Origin: JAJYIV01 sp964499955
Lineage (GTDB): Bacteria > Patescibacteriota > Patescibacteriia > UBA9934 > GWF2-40-263
Length of the DNA stretch: 21,333 nucleotides
Reading direction: 5' to 3'
NCBI GenBank assembly: GCA_964499955.1
Contig: CAZCMI010000016.1
Location: forward strand, 1-21,333
The notes beneath the pieces are model-generated. The model saw only the letters and a list, made by a program, of their open reading frames with translations, did not search any database and was not told the DNA's origin. The first letter of the stretch is position 1; each line of letters opens with the position of its first letter. This document shows positions 13,985 to 20,615 of this stretch, piece by piece. Both the position numbers and the translations under genes were made by a program.

Positions 13985-14643
13985 ATGCGCTTGGCGAAGG
14001 CATGGTATAAGGCCTCGAGCTTCCTGACAAGACCGACGTCTTGGTAGCGGATGGAAATGCACCCGTAGGGTTCTTTTCTCGCGGAAGCGCGCCCAGATTT
14101 CTTCCAAAATGTCTTGTGGAACTGCGTACGCGGAATGCCCGTCATGCTCGACCATGCCGCAACGACGGTCTCTTCATCAAGATCTGGGTAGGCATGGATG
14201 ATGGCTCTGAATTTTTGTTCCCGCAACCGAAACCCCCGACGCAACGCCCACAAAAACGTCCGCACAAGACGCGGATCCGCATTAGCAAACCGCACGCTTG
14301 ATGCCGTGCGCGCCTTTTCCCCCTCGCACCAATACAAGCCTGCGGCAATGATGCGCGCCGCGGCAGGAGAAAGACTGGATGACTTCACATCTTCCGCCGC
14401 CCACACGTCCGCGTCCTTCAAGCGACGTGCGGTCCGCATTTTTATCCGCTCACTTCCCTTTCGACGGCCCGCATCCGCACGACGTCGCAGTCGCTCTTGC
14501 GCACGATCGTTCAAAACAACATGACGCGTCCATGCGGAGACCGTGGATGGAGAAACGTTCAACGCGCTTGCGATCTCATTCAGGCTTTTCCCCCGCGCAC
14601 GCATCGCCCTTGCCCGCTGCTTGTTTGGGTGGACACCACGCAT
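13972..14643 (-). CDS. Helix-turn-helix protein with a LAGLIDADG-like domain
   Basis: A 223-aa basic protein. Residues about 12-40 form a helix-turn-helix (RGKSLNEIASALNVSPSTVSAW). A basic linker follows (QERLRRRADAGRRKG). From residue 97 a LAGLIDADG-like core reads IIAAGLYWCEGEK (98-110), then VRFANADPRLVRTFLWALRR and a closing ISIRYQDVGLVRKLEALY, as in single-motif homing-endonuclease folds. The motif's acidic residue is Glu107. Such HTH plus GLYWxEG proteins are scattered in bacteria, often without a demonstrated function; nuclease or regulator are both possible. I chose the ATG at 14643, because a GTG at 14700 would lie inside the -10 box. Its end overlaps tRNA-Trp by 13 bases (…GGG GCT TGG TGA). 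It is less GC-rich than its neighbours, so transfer is plausible. Confidence 0.75.
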   Translation of the reverse strand: MRGVHPNKQRARAMRARGKSLNEIASALNVSPSTVSAWTRHVVLNDRAQERLRRRADAGRRKGSERIKMRTARRLKDADVWAAEDVKSSSLSPAAARIIAAGLYWCEGEKARTASSVRFANADPRLVRTFLWALRRGFRLREQKFRAIIHAYPDLDEETVVAAWSSMTGIPRTQFHKTFWKKSGRASARKEPYGCISIRYQDVGLVRKLEALYHAFAKRIGAW

Positions 14644-14691
14644 GCCATAACATGGATATCTATTGAACGACGACCCTTCGCTTGTGGCTGC

Positions 14692-14697
14692 ATTATA
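14692..14697 (-). promoter_or_regulatory. -10 box of the helix-turn-helix gene/tRNA-Trp transcript
   Basis: A perfect TATAAT on the minus strand, about 48 bases upstream of the chosen ATG; no good -35. Two direct copies of GGTCAC lie just upstream. Confidence 0.5.
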
Positions 14698-14732
14698 CAC
14701 GGAAAAAGGTGACCGAAAAAAGCGGAAGTGAC

Positions 14733-15011
14733 CTATGCTCTCTGCTCAGGCGGACTGGTGGCCGTTTCGTAGGCGTCCAAAAACGACGCCGTGCGGTCCC
14801 GTTCGATCAGCGTGCGTTCGGCGGCGACGCGGGTTTTGCCCAGCAGAACCGCCAGGCCGTCGGTCCGCAGCATCGGCTCGCACGCATGCAGCGCTTCCTC
14901 CGCGCGGGCGGCAGGCCACGTCCGTGAGCTGGCCGCGCCGCAGGTCGTCTTCCCAGTCGTGTGCGTCGTCGTTCAACTGGCGCGCGATGAAAAAATGAAG
15001 GAAAGATGAAT
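14733..15011 (-). pseudogene. Remnant of an isoprenoid-enzyme-like gene (frameshifted, 5' truncated)
   Basis: Two pieces of one protein are visible in different frames. The upstream piece reads FFIARQLNDDAHDWEDDLRRGQLTDVA (about 14928-14985), whose NDDxHDWEDD stretch resembles the metal-binding helix of class I isoprenoid enzymes. The downstream piece, shifted by one frame, reads PAARAEEALHACEPMLRTDG and continues to a TAG at 14733. No intact start or N-terminus is present: the 5' side abuts the broken response regulator. The family call rests on one motif and could be wrong; that it is broken is clear. An intact polyprenyl synthetase lies 320 bases away on the other strand. Confidence 0.6.
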
Positions 15012-15014
15012 TGG

Positions 15015-15289
15015 TTAGTCGTCGCGGATCTTGTACCCGCGTCCCGAAACGGTCATGATGAGTTTCGTCCGGCGCGGACCTTCGACCTTGCGACGCAGGC
15101 GGAGGACGTGCGATTCGATCGTGTTGGAGAAGACGTCGGCGGCGTCCCATACGTGTTCCAGCAGGTCCGCGCGCGACACGACGCGCGGTCGCCGTCGGCG
15201 GCTACGTCCACGCTGAAGCACACCGCCTTCAACCGCATGGCCAAGGCGTCTCGGAGGACGTCGTCGTCTTCGGCCAACAGAATTTTCAT
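15015..15289 (-). pseudogene. OmpR-family response regulator remnant (central deletion and frameshift)
   Basis: From the ATG at 15289 the frame encodes a normal receiver N-terminus, MKILLAEDDDVLRDALAMRLK then VDVAADGD, with the acidic pocket residues. After about 34 residues it breaks off. In another frame, VVSRADLLEHVWDAADVFSN and then SHVLRLRRKVEG and VSGRGYKIRDD give the OmpR/PhoB winged-helix domain up to a TAA at 15015. About 130 residues (the phospho-acceptor part of the receiver, the linker and the start of the effector domain) are missing. A TATGAT box (15313-15318) upstream survives. No histidine kinase partner is in the window. Function is lost unless the C-terminal piece is expressed alone. 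Confidence 0.85.
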
Positions 15290-15328
15290 ACGGCGGACGC
15301 TTATGCGCCCCCATCATAGCCGAATCAC

Positions 15329-16363
15329 ATGTCTTTATCTACGTTCCAACAAACGTTCGACCCGGCCTTCGCGGCATTCTTGCAAGAACGGGCGGCCGAA
15401 ACGAAGCGGGACACGGAAGACGCGGCCGTCGCCGCATACGTGGACGACGCCGTCGCGTTGGCGCGCGGCGGCAAGCGCGCGCGTCCGTACCTGTGCGCGG
15501 TCGCGTACGCGGGGGCGGGCGGCGCGGACGAAGCGTTGATCCGGCGGCTGGGCCACGCGCTCGAATGTTTCCAATTATTCTGCCTGCTGCAGGACGACGT
15601 CATGGACCGCGCCCAAACGCGCCACGGCCTGCCGGCCCTGCACCGCGCCGTGGAACGCCGTCTGCGGGACGCGGGCGCGGACCCGGCCAAAGCGGCGCAC
15701 GCGGCGGAAGGCCAGGCCGTGCTGCTGGGCGATTTGTATTTCGCCTGGTCGGTACACGCGGCCTTCGCGGCATCCGCCCCGGCGGGGGTGGCGCGCGAAT
15801 ACGCGGACATGGCCGCCACGGTCATCGGCGGGCAGATGCTCGACGTGGACTTCACCCTGCGCGCACGGGTGGACACACGCGGCATCGAGAAGAAAATGCG
15901 CCTGAAGACGGCGGGGTATTCGTTCGTTTCCCCGCTCCGGATCGGACTGGCGGCCGCCGGCGCGCCGCCGGAAACGCTGGACTGGTCTCGCGCGTTCGGC
16001 ACGGAGGCGGGCCTCGGCTTCCAGATGCAAGACGACCTGCGCGACGTCTTCCGGGACGAGCCGGGCGCCGTGTTGCTGAACGACATACGCGAGGGGCAGA
16101 AAACGCCGCTCACCCAGCACGTCATGGAGTATGGGACGGACGCGCAACGGGCGTCGCTTGCCGCCATGCTGGGCAATCCCGCGTTTACCGACGTGGCGGC
16201 GGCCCGGGCCTTGTTCCGGGACAGCGGTGCGGAGGCGGCCTGCCGGGAAGCCACGCAACGGCACTACAATGCGGCAGAAGCCCTGCTCGCGGACGCGCCG
16301 CTCGCTCCCGCGGCCACCGACGACCTGCGCGCCCTGCTGGCCTGGCTGCGCGGCCGCGCATAG
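15329..16363 (+). CDS. Polyprenyl (trans-isoprenyl) diphosphate synthase
   Basis: A 344-aa all-helical enzyme that condenses isopentenyl diphosphate with allylic diphosphates to make linear prenyl chains. It carries GGKRARP (47-53), the first aspartate-rich motif LLQDDVMD (Asp89, Asp90, Asp93), KTAGYSF (193-199) and the second motif MQDDLRD (Asp235, Asp236, Asp239). Phe84 lies five residues before the first motif, a position that limits chain length in short-chain synthases, so a C15-C20 product is likelier than a long one. That is an inference. The start ATG at 15329 follows CATCAT (15312-15317) by 11 bases, so the leader would be very short, and no Shine-Dalgarno is seen. It is divergent from the broken response regulator and is followed by its own terminator. 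Confidence 0.92.
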   Translation: MSLSTFQQTFDPAFAAFLQERAAETKRDTEDAAVAAYVDDAVALARGGKRARPYLCAVAYAGAGGADEALIRRLGHALECFQLFCLLQDDVMDRAQTRHGLPALHRAVERRLRDAGADPAKAAHAAEGQAVLLGDLYFAWSVHAAFAASAPAGVAREYADMAATVIGGQMLDVDFTLRARVDTRGIEKKMRLKTAGYSFVSPLRIGLAAAGAPPETLDWSRAFGTEAGLGFQMQDDLRDVFRDEPGAVLLNDIREGQKTPLTQHVMEYGTDAQRASLAAMLGNPAFTDVAAARALFRDSGAEAACREATQRHYNAAEALLADAPLAPAATDDLRALLAWLRGRA

Positions 16364-16381
16364 ATACGGCCACCACGAACG

Positions 16382-16410
16382 TCGCATTCCTCCGGGGATG
16401 CGATTTTCAT
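16382..16410 (+). terminator. Terminator of the polyprenyl synthase gene
   Basis: Stem TCGCATTCC/GGGATGCGA (one T-G pair), a short loop, then TTTTCATTT. Confidence 0.75.
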
Positions 16411-16501
16411 TTCCCCGTCATGTTCTCCCTATCATGTCTTCATCCTCCGCGCCGTACGCTGCCCAATGCAACGGTCTTAACCTTTCATTCGGGCACACCC
16501 T

Positions 16502-16600
16502 ATGGACATTCCCCGACGCCGCCTCCGAAGAGGCATCCTCGCGAGTCTCGCGATCCCCCTCCTGTGCTTTGCGCTCGCGCCGGGCGTCCCGATCCTCTAG
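16502..16600 (+). CDS. 32-aa signal-peptide-like mini-ORF, possibly a gene remnant
   Basis: An ATG-to-TAG frame between the polyprenyl synthase terminator and ung. It encodes MDIPRRRLRRG, a basic n-region, followed by the hydrophobic ILASLAIPLLCFALAPGVPIL and then stops. This is what the first 30 residues of an exported protein look like with the mature part missing. It may be a truncated exported protein, a small membrane peptide or chance. TATCAT at 16430-16435 is a possible -10; no Shine-Dalgarno is seen. The remainder of the 300-base gap (16411-16661) holds nothing else I can support. Confidence 0.35.
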   Translation: MDIPRRRLRRGILASLAIPLLCFALAPGVPIL

Positions 16601-16661
16601 GGGGAAGGGATGGTGACGGATGCTACCCGCCGGTATACCATGCCGTATATCGTTTCCGTAT

Positions 16662-17345
16662 ATGAGCGTCCGTATCCATCCCTCCTGGCAGGAAGCGCTG
16701 AAAGACGAATTCGACCAGCCGTACTTCAAAGAACTGGCCGCGTTCATCCGCCAGGAATACCAAACGAAAAAGATCTATCCGCCGCCCAAGAAGATCTTCA
16801 ACGCCTTTGATTCCACGTCGTTCGACCAAGTCAAAGTCGTCATCATCGGGCAGGATCCGTACCACGGCGCGGGCCAGGCCATGGGACTGTGTTTCTCCGT
16901 GCCGGACGGCGTGCCCGTTCCACCGTCCTTGCAGAACATCTACAAGGAAATCCACGCGGACCTGGGGCTGCCGATTCCCGCCACGGGCAACCTGCAACGG
17001 TGGGCGGACCAGGGCGTCATGCTCTTGAACGCCACGCTCACCGTGGAGGCGGGCAAGGCCGGGTCGCACCAAAACCGCGGCTGGGAACGCTTCACGGACG
17101 CCGCCATCAAGGCGCTGTCGGACAAGCGCGAGCACCTGGTGTTCCTGCTGTGGGGCGCGTACGCGCAAAAGAAGGGGGCACTGATCAACACGGCCAAGCA
17201 CCTGGTGCTGACGGCCGCGCACCCGTCCCCGTTTTCCGCCGACCGGTTCTTCGGCTGCAAGCACTTCAGCAAGACGAACGAATACCTGCTCAGCCATCTC
17301 ATTCCGCCGATTGAGTGGGAGCAAAACGAACGCCCGCGGCCTTAG
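16662..17345 (+). CDS. ung: Uracil-DNA glycosylase, family 1
   Basis: A 227-aa base-excision repair enzyme that removes uracil from DNA. All family-1 motifs are present: the water-activating GQDPYHG (63-69, Asp65), FSVPDGVPVPPSLQNIYKEI, LLNATLTVEAGKAGSH (121-136) and HPSPFSA (187-193, His187). Length is standard. I use the ATG at 16662, giving MSVRIHPSWQEALKDEF as in homologues; an in-frame ATG at 16620 adds residues not found in the family. A possible -10, TATACC (16634-16639), lies upstream with a poor -35. Its TAG stop overlaps the stop codon of the convergent aldolase gene, inside a shared terminator. Confidence 0.97.
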   Translation: MSVRIHPSWQEALKDEFDQPYFKELAAFIRQEYQTKKIYPPPKKIFNAFDSTSFDQVKVVIIGQDPYHGAGQAMGLCFSVPDGVPVPPSLQNIYKEIHADLGLPIPATGNLQRWADQGVMLLNATLTVEAGKAGSHQNRGWERFTDAAIKALSDKREHLVFLLWGAYAQKKGALINTAKHLVLTAAHPSPFSADRFFGCKHFSKTNEYLLSHLIPPIEWEQNERPRP

Positions 17346-17356
17346 GCCCCGGGCGT
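17330..17356. terminator. Bidirectional terminator built from the ung and aldolase 3' ends
   Basis: Arms ACGCCCGCGGCC and GGCCCCGGGCGT pair over 12 positions with one mismatch, closing a 3-base loop TTA (17342-17344). That loop is the aldolase stop codon (TAA on minus) and overlaps the ung stop TAG (17343-17345). Short T-rich tracts follow on both strands (TTTGCGTTT; TTCGTTTTG). Confidence 0.75.
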
Positions 17357-18370
17357 TTGCGTTTCCATCTCCGGCGCGTATTTCCCTTCGCTGGCCAGGG
17401 CGTTGAGCCGCAGGCGCTTCAGGAAGACGGCGCGGGCCTTGGCGACGTTTTCGGGGCGGCCCAGCCAGGCGTCCAACGGCGGCTGCTGCAGGGCACGGGC
17501 GAAGGAGAACGTGACCGGCCATGGGTGCGGGCCGCGGCGGGCGATGGCCTGCAAATTTTCGGTGGCCTGCACGGGCGTTTGGCCGCCCGAAAGGAAGACG
17601 ATGCCGGCCAGTTCGGGCGGGCAGCAGGCGCGCAGCATGTGCGCGGTGGCCTCCCCCACTTCCTCCGGCCCGGAGGGCGTGGGGCTTTCGCTGCCGGCCA
17701 CGGCCATACTGGTTTTGAGGATGGTCGCGGTGAGGTCTACTCCGGCGTCTGCCAGGGCCGCGAAGGTCGCTCGCAGAACGCGGGAGGTGACGTCTACGCT
17801 GCGGGCCAGGTCGTGCGGGCCGTCGATCAGCACTTCCGGCTCCACCATCGGCACGATGTCCGCCGCCTGGCAGGCCGCGGCATAGGCGGCCAAACGCTTG
17901 GTATTTTCCCGCACGGACGCCTCCGTGGGCAGGCCCTCGGCGATGGGAAAGGCCGTGCGCCACTTGGCAAAGCGCGCGCCACCGGCACGGAACGCCTCCA
18001 AGCGCCCCGCCAGCCCGTCCAAGCCCTTCGTAACGGTCTCCTTGGGCGAACCAAGCAGCGGTTCCAGGCCCTGGTCCACCTTGATGCCGGGCAGGATGCC
18101 CCGCCGCTCCAACAGCTGCGGATACGGCGTGCCGTCGTCGGCCAGTTGGTGGAAGGTTTCTTCGAATAAAATCACGCCGGAAAGATACGGTTCCGTCCCG
18201 TCGGCGGCCAGGAACAACTCCCGGTATTGGCGGCGGGTTTCGGGCGTGGACGGCATCGCGATGGCCTCCAGCCGTTTGGCGGCCGAGGCCGCGCTTGCGT
18301 CCGCAGCGAGAATCCCCTTCCCCTTCACGACCATCAGGCGGGCCGTTTCGCGCAAGACATCGATATTCAT
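17342..18370 (-). CDS. fba: Fructose-bisphosphate aldolase, class I
   Basis: A 342-aa Schiff-base aldolase that cleaves or forms fructose-1,6-bisphosphate in glycolysis/gluconeogenesis. The Schiff-base lysine is Lys219 in TILKTSMA. Supporting active-site residues are Asp24 (GILAADAS), Lys97 (GIKVDQG), Lys136 (FAKWR), Glu177 and Glu179 (VEPEV), and the phosphate loop FLSGGQ (259-264). The usual GILAADES reads GILAADAS, replacing a conserved Glu by Ala25. The C-terminal tail (KYAPEMETQTPGA) is shorter than the animal one, which supplies a tyrosine. A CATAAT box (18379-18384) ends 8 bases before the ATG, which implies a leaderless mRNA. It is divergent from the pyrophosphatase gene and convergent with ung, overlapping it by 4 bases. 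Confidence 0.95.
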   Translation of the reverse strand: MNIDVLRETARLMVVKGKGILAADASAASAAKRLEAIAMPSTPETRRQYRELFLAADGTEPYLSGVILFEETFHQLADDGTPYPQLLERRGILPGIKVDQGLEPLLGSPKETVTKGLDGLAGRLEAFRAGGARFAKWRTAFPIAEGLPTEASVRENTKRLAAYAAACQAADIVPMVEPEVLIDGPHDLARSVDVTSRVLRATFAALADAGVDLTATILKTSMAVAGSESPTPSGPEEVGEATAHMLRACCPPELAGIVFLSGGQTPVQATENLQAIARRGPHPWPVTFSFARALQQPPLDAWLGRPENVAKARAVFLKRLRLNALASEGKYAPEMETQTPGA

Positions 18371-18378
18371 ACGTCCCT

Positions 18379-18384
18379 ATTATG
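18379..18384 (-). promoter_or_regulatory. -10 box of the aldolase gene
   Basis: CATAAT on the minus strand, 8 bases before the ATG at 18370. No matching -35 is seen 16-18 bases upstream. Transcription would start 1-2 bases before the start codon. Confidence 0.45.
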
Positions 18385-18396
18385 CCACATCCCCTC

Positions 18397-18425
18397 TTGC
18401 CGCGCCCGCCCTCCTGCGCTACGAT
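18397..18425 (+). promoter_or_regulatory. Promoter of the pyrophosphatase gene (leaderless)
   Basis: TTGCCG (18397-18402), 17 bases, TACGAT (18420-18425). Start expected near 18432; the ATG is at 18435, so at most a few untranslated bases. Confidence 0.6.
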
Positions 18426-18434
18426 TTTCCCGCT

Positions 18435-18965
18435 ATGTCTCTCTCCCATCTCCCTGCCGGCAAGGACGCCCCGAACGACATCTACGTCGTCGTGGAAAAT
18501 CCGCGCCACACGCCCCATGTGAAGTACGAAGTGGACAAGGAAACCGGCCTGCTCTTCGTGGACCGGTTCGCGCCCATGCCCATGTTCTTCCCGGCGCATT
18601 ACGGCTTCATCAACCAAACGATCGGCGGCGACGGCGACCCGGTGGACGCCTTCGTCTACACCGACATCGCTATCGCGCCCGGCTCCGTGGTGCGCGCCCG
18701 GCCGATCGGCGTGCTGCACACCACGGACGAAAGCGGCGAGGACGCCAAGCTCATCTGCGTGCCGCACAAGAAGCTCGACCCGCGCTTCGAGCACGTGAAC
18801 GGCCCCGAGGACCTGCCGGAACTCTTCCGCCAGCAGCTCGAGCAGTTCTACGCCAACTACAAGAACCTGGAACCCGGCAAGTGGGTGAAGGTGGGCGCGT
18901 GGGGCGGCGCGGACGACGCCAAGAAGGTCATCGAGGAAGGCATGAAGCGCGCGAACGGCGCCTAA
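18435..18965 (+). CDS. ppa: Inorganic pyrophosphatase, family I
   Basis: A 176-aa soluble enzyme that hydrolyses pyrophosphate to drive biosynthesis. The metal-binding signature GDGDPVDAFV (65-74) gives Asp66, Asp68 and Asp71. Asp103 (GEDAKLI) completes the site, with Glu21, Lys30 and HYGFI (55-59) in the expected places. Length is typical of bacterial hexameric family I enzymes. Although the frame is open for another 500 bases upstream (antisense to the aldolase gene), the ATG at 18435 gives the normal N-terminus (DIYVVVENP) and follows a promoter immediately. Translation is probably leaderless. A strong terminator follows the stop. Confidence 0.96.
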   Translation: MSLSHLPAGKDAPNDIYVVVENPRHTPHVKYEVDKETGLLFVDRFAPMPMFFPAHYGFINQTIGGDGDPVDAFVYTDIAIAPGSVVRARPIGVLHTTDESGEDAKLICVPHKKLDPRFEHVNGPEDLPELFRQQLEQFYANYKNLEPGKWVKVGAWGGADDAKKVIEEGMKRANGA

Positions 18966-18974
18966 TGCCGCCAC

Positions 18975-19006
18975 GCAAAACCGCCCTGCACGGGGCGGTT
19001 TTTTCT
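18975..19006 (+). terminator. Terminator of the pyrophosphatase gene
   Basis: Stem AACCGCCC/GGGCGGTT with a short loop, followed by TTTTC. It starts 13 bases after the stop. Confidence 0.85.
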
Positions 19007-19014
19007 TGGAACGG

Positions 19015-19043
19015 TTGATCCGCGGCCGCATCCGTGCTATGCT
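19015..19043 (+). promoter_or_regulatory. Promoter of the NUDIX hydrolase gene
   Basis: TTGATC (19015-19020), 17 bases, TATGCT (19038-19043). It predicts a start near 19050 and thus an unusually long leader of about 190 bases. Confidence 0.55.
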
Positions 19044-19239
19044 CCTGCTTCCCCGTGACGCATTCGGACCAACCGCGTCGCCGCAAGACGATTCTTCATC
19101 ACCGCACACACCCCGTCTGCCCTTGGCAGACGCGGGACGAAACGGGTGGGAAGCGCACGCCTTGTGACGACGGAACCGGAATGCGGGCGGCCGCTTTTTT
19201 CGTATGCGGTCGCCGGAAACCCGCGGGGTTTCTCTCGAT
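19044..19239 (+). promoter_or_regulatory. Long structured leader of the NUDIX gene
   Basis: About 190 bases without a credible gene. A perfect 8-bp hairpin CGTCTGCC-CTT-GGCAGACG lies at about 19111-19129. Further on, GCGGGCGGCCGC is followed by six T (about 19185-19201), which could act as a weak terminator. The pair resembles a terminator/antiterminator leader, but I recognise no riboswitch class. It could also be a small RNA. Confidence 0.35.
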
Positions 19240-19827
19240 ATGAGCGAATTGCTTCCGATTGTCTGCGAACGCACGAACCGCCGCCTGGGCTGCCTGCCCC
19301 GGCACGAGGCTCTCGCCCGGCGCGCCTGGTGCCGTTCCACCAACGTCTTCGTGTTGAACGGCCGGGGCGACGTCCTCTGCCACCAGCGCTCCCCCGGCAA
19401 AGAACGGCATCCCGGGGCCTGGAGCACGCACCTCGGCGGCCACGTGGGCGAAGGTGAGACGTACGAATCGAACGCCCGCAAAGAAGTGGAGGAAGAAGCC
19501 GGCATTCGCGCGCACCCGGCGCGGCTCCTGCGCTGGCGCACCACGCGCCTGAGTCCGGCGCGGCTGTGGGTGGCCGAGTTCGTCCTGTTGCACGACGCCC
19601 CGGCGGAAACGCTCGTCCCGCAACCGGGCGAGGTGGAACGGTTCGCCTGGCTGCCCGCGGACGAAATCGCCCGGCGCGCCGCGGCGGAACCCGGCCAATG
19701 GATGGCCGGCACGCACGATTTCTATCCGGAATATTTCTGCATGCGCGCCGCCCTCAACGCCGCCCACGCCGCCGGCGCCATCAACGTCCCGCCGAATTTG
19801 CACGCCTGGCAACCCGCCGGCACGTAA
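19240..19827 (+). CDS. NUDIX hydrolase, isopentenyl-diphosphate-isomerase/YfcD-like branch
   Basis: A 195-aa NUDIX-fold protein. The box spans Gly67 to Ile89 (GHVGEGE…KEVEEEAGI) and keeps Gly67, Glu73, Glu82, Glu85, Glu86 and Gly88; the usual Arg before Glu82 is Lys81. The N-terminal segment RAWCRSTNVFVLNGRGDVLCHQRSPGKERHPGAW resembles the Idi/YfcD branch, in which the conserved tryptophan and histidine help bind a diphosphate. The substrate is unknown. Isopentenyl diphosphate isomerisation is possible, but the typical Idi CxH and ExE motifs are not evident. The ATG at 19240 gives a sensible N-terminus (MSELLPIVCERTNRRLG); an in-frame ATG at 19204 is less likely. No Shine-Dalgarno is clear. 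A terminator follows. Confidence 0.88.
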   Translation: MSELLPIVCERTNRRLGCLPRHEALARRAWCRSTNVFVLNGRGDVLCHQRSPGKERHPGAWSTHLGGHVGEGETYESNARKEVEEEAGIRAHPARLLRWRTTRLSPARLWVAEFVLLHDAPAETLVPQPGEVERFAWLPADEIARRAAAEPGQWMAGTHDFYPEYFCMRAALNAAHAAGAINVPPNLHAWQPAGT

Positions 19828-19828
19828 A

Positions 19829-19872
19829 GAACCGCCCTGCCCTTCCCAAAGGCCCGGGGCGGTTTTCGTTTG
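19829..19872 (+). terminator. Terminator of the NUDIX gene
   Basis: Outer stem AACCGCCC/GGGCGGTT, inner pairing CCTT/AAGG, followed by TTCGTTTG. Confidence 0.7.
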
Positions 19873-19884
19873 CGCGCGGCCGGC

Positions 19885-19917
19885 AAATAAAAAGCCCCTG
19901 CCGAAACGGCAAGGGCT
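19885..19917 (-). terminator. Terminator of the 219-aa gene, overlapping its stop codon
   Basis: On the minus strand, stem AGCCCTTGCCG/CGGCAGGGGCT (one T-G pair), loop TTT, then TTTATTT. The first two bases of the stem are the last two of the TAG stop. Confidence 0.88.
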
Positions 19918-20575
19918 AGAACGCGAACAGGTTGGTACCGATCTCGATCGTGCGGGTGGGATCCTTCGGATCCGGCACCGCCTTCGCTTCCGGGTCGTCC
20001 ACGCCCAGCAGCATGTCCGGGCTGAAGAACCGGACGTACGGGGAACGGACGAGGCGCAGGAACACGTCCTGCGGCACCGACAACTCGTGCAGGCGCAACA
20101 GGCGGCGGATGAGCATGCCCGGACGGTTGACGGACCGGGCGAGGCCCACGCGCGGCTGGTACATGGGCGTCACGTACGTCGAATGCATGCGCCGCACGTC
20201 CGCCACGTCCAGGATCGGCTCGGGCAACTCGTTGCCGCAGAGCTCCTCCCAAATCTCCCGGGCCGTGTCCATTTCGGCCATCTGCACGCCGTTGTCCAGG
20301 ATGACGGCGAAGACCTGGTCGAGCTGCGTCTCCGGAATCTCGAACCGGGCGTCCATGCTGCCGGCGCGGAAGCGGATGTCCGGAAACCGCTCCTGCAGGT
20401 ACAAACGTCCGTCCCGGGTGAGCTTGGCGGCTCCGCCGACGGAGACGAACCGCCACACGCCCTGACGGAGCATCTCTGGATACGGGATGCCGAAGTAACA
20501 GGTCTGTCCCGTTTCCTTGACGACCAACCTTGGAGCGCGGTTCTGAACCGCGCCGCTTACCATGCGCGTTTCCAT
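19916..20575 (-). CDS. Unknown 219-aa protein with a NUDIX-like motif
   Basis: I do not recognise this protein with confidence. The ATG at 20575 is fixed by a consensus AAGGAGG 5 bases upstream and a promoter further up. The segment TGQTCYFGIPYPEML then VWRFVSVGGAAKLTRDGRLYLQERF (about 22-64) could be strands of a NUDIX-type fold. TAREIWEELCG (104-114) matches the REUXEE part of the NUDIX box, but the preceding Gly-x5-Glu does not fit exactly. The second half (RLHELSVPQDVFLRLVRSPYVRFFSPDMLLG) looks helical. There is no signal peptide or membrane segment. It stands alone, closed by a strong terminator. It may be a divergent NUDIX hydrolase or an unrelated family. Confidence 0.8.
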   Translation of the reverse strand: METRMVSGAVQNRAPRLVVKETGQTCYFGIPYPEMLRQGVWRFVSVGGAAKLTRDGRLYLQERFPDIRFRAGSMDARFEIPETQLDQVFAVILDNGVQMAEMDTAREIWEELCGNELPEPILDVADVRRMHSTYVTPMYQPRVGLARSVNRPGMLIRRLLRLHELSVPQDVFLRLVRSPYVRFFSPDMLLGVDDPEAKAVPDPKDPTRTIEIGTNLFAF

Positions 20576-20615
20576 GACCGCCTCCTTGGGGCGTTGGGGT
20601 GAAAGGGCTGGGGGC

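Noticed and set aside
16434..16616. A 60-codon plus-strand frame before ung
   Set aside because: Ser/Pro/Arg-rich with no motif, and it overlaps the better signal-peptide-like frame.
16643..16676. Three spaced CCGTAT copies around the ung start
   Set aside because: Short, irregularly spaced (13-14 bases) and partly coding; not enough to call an operator.
19039..19167. A 42-codon frame from the ATG in the -10 box upstream of the NUDIX gene
   Set aside because: Its start would lie upstream of the predicted transcription start and the peptide has no recognisable feature.
16623..19712. A 1029-codon minus-strand open frame covering ung, aldolase, pyrophosphatase and the NUDIX gene
   Set aside because: It is Arg/Gly/Pro-rich translation of the antisense or wrong frame of recognised genes, a usual effect of high GC.
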